From Spirogloea muscicola (Eukaryota; Streptophyta; Zygnematophyceae; Spirogloeales; Spirogloeaceae): DNA of 35,653 nucleotides. Below the pieces are notes generated by a model. It had not been told where the DNA came from. It did no database searches and saw only the letters and a program-made list of their open reading frames with translations. The stretch is from assembly GCA_009602725.1 (NCBI GenBank), contig WELB01000009.1:697911-733563 (forward strand), given 5' to 3'. Made by a program: the position numbers and the translations under genes. Shown one piece after another: positions 14,154 to 24,296 of this stretch (positions are counted from its first letter, which is position 1; each line of letters begins with the position of its first letter).

Positions 14154-14169
14154 AAAGGAGTGTGTATCG

Positions 14170-17100
14170 ATGATGGAAAGGCCGATGGATCAGAGTGCAG
14201 TCCATCAGCCCGACGTTTGTCGCGAGTCCGAGCTGCCGCCATTGCGGCGTCCGTCGCCGCCGCCGCCGCCGCCCCGCGCCAGCCGCCGCGCCGCGCACCT
14301 GTGCAAGCCGCGCCGTGGCCATGGCTGCCGCAGCGGCGGCCTGCCTCGGGCGCTGCTCCGCGGCGGAGGCTGTGGCGACGATCGCCACGCTGCCGCCAGT
14401 GGCGTCACTGCTCGATGGCTCAATGGCGCGCGGCATTGCCACTGCCTGCCCAGCTGCGTCCGCAGGGTATAGCCCCATACGCTGATTGCATTGAATAACT
14501 TATTCTTCAGTAAAGTAGGCCAAGGTGGCGCCAGCCAGCTTGTATGTGTGACAAGCCACTGTCTGTCCACTCCTTCCACAGAAGATGGTGGTGTTGGCCA
14601 GACAGCACTTATTGTAAACATCGTGAAAGTATTAATCTGAACAACGTCTGCACAACACTGAGATCAGCCGCGCAAGGATTGGCAATAATCAATTCCATTC
14701 TGCAAGTCGCAGGTGGAAGATGTCTCTACAGGGGAGGTTATGGTACAACAAGAACCCTTCGAGAAGCAGGAAAACCCCGGGTGGTGTGCAGATGAGTCTG
14801 ACAAGCGAGACGCTAGTGAGCGACGATCTTTTCACTGACCTGAAAGTCAGCACAGCCTTCCTCTTTCCTGGCCAGGTAGGCCACATATGTGTTTAGAAAG
14901 GTGCACTACTTAATCTTCTGCCTGCATCTTCTGCCTGCGGCTCTGAAATATATATCATGGTAGCATGTCCAAGAAGCTATGACGATTGAGTCACTATGTT
15001 CTTGCCAAAGTCGATGTGATTGACGAGGTCGAGCTGTGGTGCAACGGCGAAAGAGGTCACAATGTGGAGTCAAGGCTACTTATGGCTACTCAATGTCTTC
15101 TTTGCTGACCATGTAGGGAGCTCAAGCAGTGGGCATGGGAGCAGATGCTGCGAAGGTTCCTGCAGCTGCTCAGCTCTTTGAGAAGGCCAATGAGATCTTG
15201 GGGTACAGATCCAGCTTCAGCTCTACTACTTGATTGCCTCTGGACAGGCTTGTGAGCTTCACACATCCTCCAAGAGATATGCATCAAACTTGATAATAGT
15301 CCATCATACGTTGACCAACTTCTGCTGCTGCGCATGATTCTGCAGGAGGCAGATGCAGAGACTGCTCTATAGCTTGATATGTTTGTTGTGACCTTGAAAT
15401 GTATGCAAGGTATGACTTACTGGATGTCTGCATAAATGGGCCCAAGGAGAAGCTGGATTCCACCGTTGTCAGCCAGGTGGACACACGAACAGTAACTCCT
15501 ATTTCACAGTGCTGCATGATGAGCAGCATGTGTGGTAAATACAGGAGCCGGATACATGGGTTGCTGCACGATTGACCAGATCACCGATGCCTAAGCTAGA
15601 AAGATTCCCCACACATTTAACCTGGATTGGTAAGGTTGTGCGCTTGTAGCTGTCAGGCGTCCCACTTTCACGCAATTGATCTTTTGATCTGTCACCTACA
15701 TGTGCAGCCTGCAATTTATGTGGCCAGCCTGGCTGCTGTTGAAGGTCTCCGAGTGCAAGATGGAGGACAGGCCATCATTGACTCAGTAGATGCCACTTGC
15801 GGCCTCAGTCTTGGAGAGTACACTGCACTGGCCTTTGCAGGCGCGATGAGGTCAAATACGCCTTTGCTCTGAAGATGCAGTGACAGGTTTTGAAGAGCCC
15901 TTTTTTGCTTAATCTATGCCATCCAGACATTTAGAAAATATCTCATGAGATTCCAAATAGCTTGTGACAATTGGTTATCTGTGCTATTTGGGGGGGGATG
16001 CAGTCTTACGCATCACCATGTGTGCTTTTCAGCTTCGAAGATGGACTGAAGCTAGTGAAGCTTAGGGGAGAGGCAATGCAGGTAGCTCATGCAGCCCTTG
16101 GAGCATCATGTTGCCTTTCTCGATTCAACTTCTTAATAGTAGTGAGAGTTAGGTCCCAGGTGTACACTAAGCTGTTGTGTTCCCTCTGACCAGGCAGCTG
16201 CGGATGCGTCTCCCAGTGGGATGGCCAGTATTATTGGCCTGGACTCTGCCAAAGTACAAGAGCTCTGCGATGCTGCCAACAAGGATGTCAGTGAGGAGGA
16301 GCAAGTTGAGATTGCAAACTTCCTGTGCCCGGTATGTATTACTTCTAAATTGGTTATTGACACTTGCGGGTTTGTCTCATGAGCTAACTTGGCAGTCACG
16401 TGCAACACTATGCTTGCTCTCTTATCTTAGTACCTCATCAGAGTCTGTAGTGCTACTTCAATTGCACACACAGTTGCAGATCATCTGACTCAATCTTTCG
16501 GCACATACTTTGTATCCATTGGTTCAGGGCAACTATGCCGTGTCTGGGGGGCTGAAGGGCATAGAAGCAGTGGAGGCAAGGGCTAAGAGCTTCAAGGCCC
16601 GCATGGCGGTGAGTTTAATCTTGTGCCATACTGGACCCTCTACAACACTTATGCCATGGCTACAATTCTGTCCCTCTTGGCGCAGCTCCATACAGAAGCT
16701 CTTCTTATGGACTTGCTCTGCCTGTCCTGGCCAACTTATACATTCTAAATGATGCAGGTGAGGTTGGCTGTGGCTGGGGCCTTCCACACAAGATTCATGT
16801 TGCCAGCCGTTGCCCAGTTGGAGGAGGGGCTCTTGCAGACGGAGTTTCAAACTCCAAGAATACCTGTTATCTCCAATGTGGATGCCAAGGCTCATTCTGA
16901 CCCCAATACAATCAGAAGAATTTTGGCCAAGCAGGTAATTTCCATCTTCCTCTGTAAAGACACCCCAATTCCCAGACGCTGAACCCCCTCCTTCTTTAGC
17001 ATCTACATCTGTGCTACGAGATAAGTAAGTGGTGGTCAGTAATTAGTGCGTATTCAGGGCCAGCAAGGGTGCTGATGCATGCACCTAAAGTGTTATCCGT

Positions 17101-17690
17101 GGACCATCGTTCATCCAAATGGAACAACCAAAATCTTCAGATCGCGGAAAAACATGCGCAATTTAAGTGAAACACGATGATGTAGAACAATTTGCATCAT
17201 ATGGCCCAGTAGCTGCTCTTGTTCCGTTTGACTCCACAATGCGAGACAATTTCTGGTGAAACTGCCCTCCACAACCGCAAACATCCCTCCTCCTGCGCTG
17301 ACACTATTAGCATATCCAAGAGAGTCCAGAAGTACTGTCGTAGGTGGAATTGGATTTGGGTTGTTTTGGCAAGGCAGATAAGTCGTAGGACTGATTTTCT
17401 TGGATGATCACGCTGCAGGTGACATCACCAGTCCAGTGGGAGACAACCTTGAAGCTGCTTCTAGGGAGAGGCTTGCAATCTAGTTATGAGCTAGGTCCTG
17501 GCAAGGTAATATTGATCTAATCCACGCATTGCCTATTTTCTGTTCAATCGTACTCACTAATGACACTTTTGCCCTTCAGCGCCTCACAGCGATCGCAGGT
17601 GGCCTGTTTGTCCTCCCATTACAGGTCATTGCTGGCATCATGAAGCGCATTGACAAGGCAGCTCCAGTGGTGAACAACATAAGTGTCTGA
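14170..17690 (+). CDS. MCAT: Malonyl-CoA:acyl carrier protein transacylase (plastid-type FabD/MCAT)
   Basis: MCAT loads malonyl groups onto acyl carrier protein for plastid type II fatty-acid synthesis. Certain exons: 14792-14875, 15117-15202, 15410-15476, 15708-15850, 16033-16081, 16194-16331, 16528-16608, 16758-16934, 17419-17505, 17625-17690; all GT-AG, phases consistent, 325 aa before the transit region. Motifs: FLFPGQGAQAVGMG (oxyanion Gln); nucleophile Ser in GLSLGEY; malonyl-binding Arg in KLRGEAMQ; catalytic His in AGAFHT; YELGPGK near the end. The first exon is uncertain: in frame with exon 2 it could be 14170-14466 (Arg/Pro-rich, donor GTATAG) or 14321-14398 (Ala-rich, more transit-like). 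All three frames are open in this GC-rich stretch. The 484-base intron after exon 16758-16934 holds nothing recognisable. It converges with the AUG2-like gene. Confidence 0.93.
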
Positions 17691-18269
17691 CGGTCAAACA
17701 CAGTGAAAAAACTTATTAGCAAAGGAGGGCTGGAGCACAAATACTCTGCCAATGCATCCTTCTCTTCTACACATGCTCAATCCATGAAGGGGAGCTGATA
17801 CCATGTGCCGTCCAATACACTGGAGATCATTAGGAACACTGTTGGCTTCTGGTCTGAGAAAGCACGAGTAGACCTTTTGCTGAGCATTGTGGCACATGTA
17901 AGTCAGAGTCCCTAAGCTGCTCTGGCATATCCTTAGCAGTCAGTAACTATCCCATGAAGGTTGGCTTCCTTTGTGGAATTGTGTCAAGATGGCCAAGTCA
18001 TTCATTGAGATCTCTGATAACCTCATGACTTGATGACCTTCTTGTGCTGAATCACCTGCTAGGCTGCACGGGGCTTGCCACACACTTGTTGATATTTGCA
18101 GCCAGTTTCATCCATTTGATCCATATCAAGTCATTCATCAGTCACGGTATAGTGTGCAGTTCTAGCTGATACTTAACCAATAAGCCTTGGCAAGTGTTGC
18201 TAGCGCCTGCAACCGTGCCAAGTCTGATAACCATTAGCTCCATCAACGATTTGTTATCAGAGAGCATCG
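17691..18269. other. Convergent 3' spacer between MCAT and the AUG2-like gene
   Basis: Holds the 3' UTRs of two convergent genes. No open frame with recognisable motifs, no repeat and no RNA gene seen. Confidence 0.5.
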
Positions 18270-20016
18270 TCAAATCCCTCCTCGGTGCATGCTTGACACA
18301 AAGGTAGCACGTATAGTTGTCAAAGCCTCATGATGCTGCAGAACAGCGGATGTGGCAGCAGCGTGTTCCTGCAGACTCGACTGCAGAAAGAGAACATAAA
18401 TGGTTAGCTTGTAACTTCTTACTGCATCTGTTACGGTCATTGAAGCACTTCACATAATCATAACAGCACATTTTCCTGCCAACAGCAGCCGCACTCCTGA
18501 CTGCAGTCTAAATACTGCCGCAGCTACTTTGGATGCATTGAGACACTTCTACCTGCCAACTTGAAGCAGGCGCATCAAATGCCAGCGCCCAGGCAACAGC
18601 CTCGTGAGCTGTCAACAGATTGCCGGCCTCTGCCGCCGCCCTTTTCACAAGTTGATAGAAGTCTTGCTGGTGATCATGCATCAAGTCCCACTTGCCAAGA
18701 GTAAGGTGTTGCAATTGATGCACAAACTCACAAGCTGGGAGCAGATTCGAGAAGCAGATACCATAGAGCATAACTTTCTCTCTTACAGCCCTCTGTTATA
18801 TGCAGTCTTCCACTAGGTAATGTGAGAGTAGACCATGATAGGGCAGGCTTTCACATGAAATTTGAAGTGAAGATAGACCATGACCACGGCTGTTAGATGC
18901 AGCTCTGATCGTGTCTTACTGCTTTCCCCTCTCTCTTATTACTCTCTCCCTTGGAAGAATCGAAGTCAAGGATGTGTCACCTGTTGGGCAATCTCCACAG
19001 GGATGCAGGGCTCCACCTTGGGCTGCTGGAGCTGCACCAGCAGCTTGTCCTGCAAAGTACGGCGGTGCGCGTCAGCGGCAGTGCAGGAAGAGCTCTAAGC
19101 GCAGAGCATTTAAGCGAGACTACCTCCTACAAACCGTTACCATCGGGCATTAATTTGATAGAAGGGCGCGAGGCCTAGGTTTGCGAAGCAGACCCCCAGT
19201 GTCAAGAACAAAGTGATTATCAGGATTCCGAGATAGACTTGCGCTTTAACAAGATTTGAGATTTGTGGATGCCCCGGAATTGCACCCGCTCAGTAGCCGA
19301 ACTGTGCCCCTTTGGTCTATAAACGGCAATTAGGACGCACCCAATGCAATGTCTGCGCCCCTGCATCACCCTCACCTTGTTGGCTGTCAGGCTGCGGAGG
19401 ACGTCAGTGACGGCTTGGAGCTGCCGCGCCTTGGCCTCGACGGCTTCCGGCCTCACCAGGTGGGCGAGCTCTCGCTCGTGCTGGACCACGCGCACTCGTG
19501 CCGCGGCTCAGAACGTTGGCGCCAGCAGGAGCGGCCAGTCCAGCCATGGCTGAGATGGGTTGCGAGCCCGCGCCATTGCCATGACCGGCGCGACATGCAT
19601 GACGGGCTGCACCTCGCGGTCATGCGCCTCGACGCTCAGCCGCGCGATGGCGCGCTGGGCGTCCGCCGTGGCCGCCAGCACGTCCAGGAGCTCGCGCGAG
19701 CTCGGCGGCGCGCCTCCTTGCGCTCCGGCAGCGCCATCCTCGTCCTGGGAAGGCCGCAGGCGAGGCTCCCATGGCCGATCAGCGTCGCGCGGCGGCCGTC
19801 ACGGCGCTCTGGCGCCACGGCCGCCGTCGTCAGCCCGCGACGGCGACGGCGACGCGAGCCATGGCCGCGCTCGTTCGCATGACCGCACATCCTCGAGCCG
19901 TCAGCTGGAGATGTCCCACCAGGACGGTGGTGTACCCGAGCGACGTCGCGAGCGCCAGCACCGCCGCCGCGCCGCCGCCGCCGCCCCCGCCGCCCGGAGC
20001 CAACGCGCGCGTCGGC
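18270..20016 (-). CDS. Augmin complex subunit 2 (AUG2/HAUS2-like), start missing
   Basis: Augmin recruits gamma-tubulin to microtubule sides for branching nucleation in spindle and phragmoplast. Exons in minus order: about 20016-19920, 19744-19613, 19480-19376, 19049-18981, 18726-18553, 18380-18270; every junction is GT-AG and phase 0. The product has at least 228 residues. The family resemblance, from memory of plant AUG2, rests on ALATSLGYT near the start, a coiled-coil RELLDVL..AQRAIARLSVE, the hinge LLVQLQQPKVEPCIPVE, a helical segment ending DAPASSWQ (plant proteins have PPS.WGE) and a final helix EALTTIRATF. No ATG exists between exon 1 and 20361 except one that stops after four codons, and a lone N sits at 20017, so the true start is hidden or upstream. 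The exon structure is firm; the name is moderately firm. Confidence 0.65.
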
Positions 20017-20017
20017 N
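20017..20017. other. Single N, probable assembly gap
   Basis: Lone ambiguous base in a CCG/CGG-rich tract at the 5' end of the AUG2-like gene, which lacks a visible start codon. Confidence 0.7.
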
Positions 20018-20361
20018 TTTGCGAGGCCCCCCGGGTCTCAGCGGCAGCGCCAGACCCTCGAAGGTGCCCCCAGCGATACGCGTTTCGGAGACGGCGGCGG
20101 GGCCGTGGCGACGGGCCCGTTACTGGCCTCCAAAAATGTACTACTATTGCAGATTTGCAAGCACTGAAGCAAAATCTAACGAGTCGGCGATCTTTGCACA
20201 ACCAGGCCCCGGCGAGGCAAGCTGTCAGCGTCCCTGCGCCTCTGCCCGCGCCGCCCTGCGCCTCCGCCCGCTCCGCCGCCGCCGCCGCCGCCGCCGTCCT
20301 CGCCGCCGCCGCCGCCGCCGCTGCCGCCGCTGCCGCCACGCCGAGTACTTAGCGAGGCGCC
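20018..20361. promoter_or_regulatory. Shared GC-rich divergent promoter region of AUG2-like and RPN10
   Basis: About 344 bases between two divergently transcribed genes. It has an AT-richer core (about 20130-20210) flanked by pure GCC/CGG trinucleotide runs (20267-20338). No TATA box is evident. The composition fits a bidirectional promoter, with the trinucleotide runs likely in 5' leaders. Confidence 0.45.
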
Positions 20362-23300
20362 ATGGTCCTTGAGGTCAGTACCGAGGGACCGCCGTCTGTG
20401 CCGGCCTGCCCCGCCGCACGCCGCCATGGTCCATCTGCGCCCGTGGTGGCGCAGAGAGCAAGCGCAGACTCAGCGCGCTTCGAGGCTGCTGCGACCGCTC
20501 TGAGCATACGGATGGCGCTTCCGACGCCGACCTGCGTTGCTGGTGGCCGGCAGGCGACGCTGGTGTGCATCGACAACTCGGAGTGGATGCGCAACGGTGA
20601 CTACCCCCCGACGCGCTTCCAGGCGCAGGCCGACGCCGTCAACCTCATTTGCGGCGCCAAGACGCAGGTCGGACGGCGCTGCCTTTACTCAGACCCGAGC
20701 TTTTGCCCTAAATCGAAGCTGCGAGGTCCTTGTCGCTATCAATATGACATATCGGCGACACAGTGCCTGCTGATGACGTGCCGCTAAGTTACTTCCGTTA
20801 CCTATTGCTCGGTGCAGTCCAATCCGGAGAACACTGTCGGCATCCTGACGATGGCCGGCAAGGGCGTGCGTGTCCTGGTCACGCCCACCGGCGATCTCGG
20901 CAAGATCCTCTCCTCCATGCAGGGTGGGCAGCCTCAGCCTCTCCCTTTGCTTCGCCAAACCACTTGAAGGGTCAAAGATTCCGTCACTTCTGCAATCTGG
21001 ACAACTTTCTAGAGCGAAAGCTTGGGAGACTATGCTAGCTGTGGGGCTGCATATGCTCAGTTTGCCAGCATCGCAGCCATTGAAGGGTGTAGAACAATGT
21101 GTGGCGGGCAATCGAGTTGTCCATCTGATTCGGCTGCTGGCTGGTAGGGTTTTGGACTCTGAGCGTGCCTGAGATCAGGATGGCCGTTAAACATTGCAGG
21201 ACTTGATATTGGAGGGGACATGCATCTCACATCTGGAGTACAGGTCGCTCAGCTGGCGCTGAAGCACCGGCAGAACAAGAACCAGCGGCAGCGCATCGTA
21301 CTGTTTGCTGGAAGGTATCAACACACTTCATGGCACACAGGTCTTGTATTGCAGGATTGACAGGGTTTCAAATCTATCCAGTTTGATTGTCCAGCAGTGT
21401 ACCAGAAGGTAATACACGTCAGGCATTGCCTCTTGCAGCCCGATTATGTCGGCCAAGGAGGTGCTCGTGGCCATGGGCAAGAAGCTGAAGAAAAACAACG
21501 TGGCACTCGACATAGTCAGCTTTGGCGAGGAGGACAATGGCAAGGCGGAGAAGCTTGAGGCCCTCCTGGCAGCCGTGAACAGCAACGACAACAGCCACCT
21601 GGTGCACGTGCCTTCTGGCCCCAATGTCCTCTCTGACGTCCTAATCAGGTGCTACTTCCTCCACCACTTCTTTTGTCTATGTGGTGGTGGCCAGCAGAGG
21701 CGGAGTCGGCTGCTGCAAATCCTTGACATGCTAGCCCTTGAAAATTCGCAAATTGACCTAGTTTACAAGCGTAGGAATATGGAGCCCAGAAAATCGTAGT
21801 ACTCTATTGTGGACATGGAGGTTGGCTTACCTCAACGTAGTTCCATGCACGGGGTTGTAGGATGAGCTTGCGAAGTTGGGTCAGAGGTAACTTCTATCTG
21901 CAGTTCAGGCTGTGCTTGCCATGACAGTCACTCGCGATATTTGTCTTGCAGCTCTCCAATATTCACTGGCGATGGGGAAGGGGGCAGCGGTTTCGCAGCA
22001 GCAGCCGCAGCAGGCGCTGCGGCAGCTGCAGCTGCCGGTGGAGCAGGAGCCAGCGGGGCAGGCTATGACTTCGGCGTGGATCCGAACTTGGACCCCGAGC
22101 TTGCCTTGGCATTGCGCGTGTCTATGGAGGAGGAGAGGGCGAGGCAGGAGGCAGCAGCAAAGCGTGCCGCCGAGGAGGTTGCAGGAAATGGCTCAGCCAA
22201 GCCAAGTGCAGAGGAGCCGGTGGGGGACAGTGCTCAGGCGGCCTACTTGGACAACATCATCAAGGGAGCATGGAAGGCTGCCACGGACGAGCAGGTGGGA
22301 CAAGCTGAGAAGGAGCCGGCTGAGGTTGAGGCGCCAATGACTGAGGCCATGGCCCCTCCAGTTGGCGACGAGAATCTGGTGAGTCATCTATGTTTGTTGA
22401 GAAGTCAATGTACAAGCTTTGATTTGGGAGAGTCCTCTACTTAATGTTGGCCTGTGTCTTTGGAAAATGCTCATGAGCTAGATGTCCAGGTCTGCAATGT
22501 GAAGCAACCTGGTTGTGACTTTGAACAAGCCGGATGCAGTATCGTGACGTAAGTCTGTGGCAATCTCATTGTCAGGATGATCAAGCTGAGTTGCTGCGGC
22601 AGGCCCTTGCGATGTCCATGGCCAGCACGCCTGGCGCCTTGGACATTGCAATGCCTGATGCTGCCGGGGATGACACAGAGCTGTCATTAGGTTAGCTTGC
22701 CTTGGACACACTTTTGCTGTTCACAAGTAGGTTGTTTTAGCTTTTCAAAAGCGCAGCCAAGCTGCTATTTGCTGCCTTTTCTGCTGACCTCATACATAAT
22801 TTCTCTTTTCGCTCTGTCTTGGACAGCCCTTCAGATGTCCATGCAGCAAGACACTGGTGCAGCAACTTCAAGTGCAGACAGAGCTATCACTGATGTTCTT
22901 GGTGATGCTGACTTTGTGAACTCTATACTCTCATCAGTGAGTTGTTGATACACCGCAGCTCTCTTAGAGAATCTTGTCATGAATAAACTGGCGACTACTG
23001 GATATAACCATCTGCACCACTGTGTATGAGCTAGTGCATACAATGGAGCTGTCTATATATCGTAAGACGCTCGACAACAAGAAGGTGATCATATGGGCAT
23101 GGATTGTCTTGTGTGGCGCAGTTGCCAGGCGTGGATCCCAATGACCCTCAAGTACAGAATGTAATTGCTTCCTTGCAAAAGGTATGAGCTCGCTCCATCA
23201 TATGTTGACCACCTACCATGTTGGTAGGAGCGATCATATCGACTTGTGGTGACATTGGCAAGGCATTTGAGCGACCTTCTGTAAATGAGGGAGTTTTCTT

Positions 23301-23388
23301 TGAAAGTGCCATGTGTGGTCCTCCTACGCAGAGCAATAAGGGTTCACCGGAAGAGGACACAGAGAAGAAGGATGATGGCAAGTCATGA
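20362..23388 (+). CDS. RPN10: 26S proteasome regulatory subunit RPN10 (ubiquitin receptor)
   Basis: RPN10 binds polyubiquitin on the 19S particle and helps join base and lid. Exons: 20362-20373, 20554-20667, 20818-20923, 21200-21314, 21439-21648, 21952-22378, 22576-22690, 22827-22936, 23122-23181, 23332-23388 (441 aa, all GT-AG). The 12-base first exon encodes only MVLE, exactly as the family starts. The vWA domain follows to about residue 195 ([52 protein letters not shown]). After an Ala/Gly linker come three ubiquitin-interacting motifs: [14 protein letters not shown] (about 234-252), [11 protein letters not shown] (about 332-346) and [12 protein letters not shown] (about 362-376, across an exon junction). 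Three UIMs match plant RPN10; yeast has one. The tail LPGVDPNDP plus a Lys/Glu-rich end is also plant-like. Confidence 0.96.
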
Positions 23389-24296
23389 CCACGCTTGAAG
23401 ATAGCTGTTCAATGCTCATGACTGGGAGTTGGTGTACAGGCCGTAGCTTCATATGACAAACCACTCAAGCTTGCAGTTGGCTCCAGACATGATCACCTAC
23501 ATACTCTACCTGGATGCCATCTCATTGGCCTTGTGGGCCCGGACTTAAAGTCTGGCCTGCGATAGTTTCTTTACTTGGGTCAGTCTGATATCCAAAAGCT
23601 GCCTTGCAAGCTGAATCATAATGCAGAATTGACTATGCCCAACCAGAGCCTGTTTTTCTATGTTATACATCGAAGAAGACAATCTTGAATGCCACACGTC
23701 TTCAAGGCCCATCAGCAAGCAGCGTTGCTGCTTCTGCCTAGGAGGAATGAGCTTGAAACTGAAAGACCTCTCATGGGACTCTGCTGTCGAGTGCCAAGTT
23801 ATGTTGCTGTCTAAACCAAGAGCAGTGGGGCTCAGTGTGATGTCAAGAGGTTGGGACGGACAATACTATTACTGTCAGTATTCTGTTGATAGCTCTTGGA
23901 GGCAAACAGGAGGCCACTGAATGAGCGCAACTACATGGCATGACAGCTTTGGAGTCAATAGCACCGAAGCGGCTCTGTCAAGGGCCAGTGGCTGTGGTGG
24001 CCCCTCAAGAATGTGTGGCTTTCCCACAGATCTGCAGACATTTGGACCCCTCTTGAGGCCCTACAGTCTCATTCTCCACGTCCAACTATACTTGCCGAAA
24101 CCCCAACGGAACTTGGAGATGCTTGGGCAGGAGGCATGGCTGTCAAACGGCCAACATGAGGCGGATATTGTGACGTTGTCGCCTCCTATCAGACGGTAGG
24201 TTTGGAGGCGGCATCGAGGCCGTACTTCCCATCAAACGGAGATGTGAAAGTGGGGGTGCGAGCCGCTCGAGCCGTCGGCGCTTCCGTAACCGTCGG
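23389..24296. other. Intergenic region between RPN10 and the AT-hook gene
   Basis: About 900 bases, AT-moderate, becoming GC-rich after 24200 near the next gene. Short open frames (for example 23660-23920) show no motifs and are probably RPN10 3' UTR. Confidence 0.45.

Larger units (their letters stand above)
11840..14169. other. Repeat-rich intergenic region between the copia element and MCAT
   Basis: About 2.3 kb with no supported gene. It is filled by dispersed repeats listed separately: a diverged duplication (12250-12605), an inverted coding-like pair (12769-13029 and 13387-13590), hairpin-bearing units (13863-13999) and a perfect inverted repeat (13962-14153). Related sequence recurs at 28.45-29.57 kb. 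Confidence 0.6.

Noticed and set aside
19560-20372. Plus-strand 270-codon open frame upstream of RPN10
   Set aside because: It is antisense to exons of the AUG2-like gene and crosses the N at 20017; low-complexity Arg/Ala composition without motifs.
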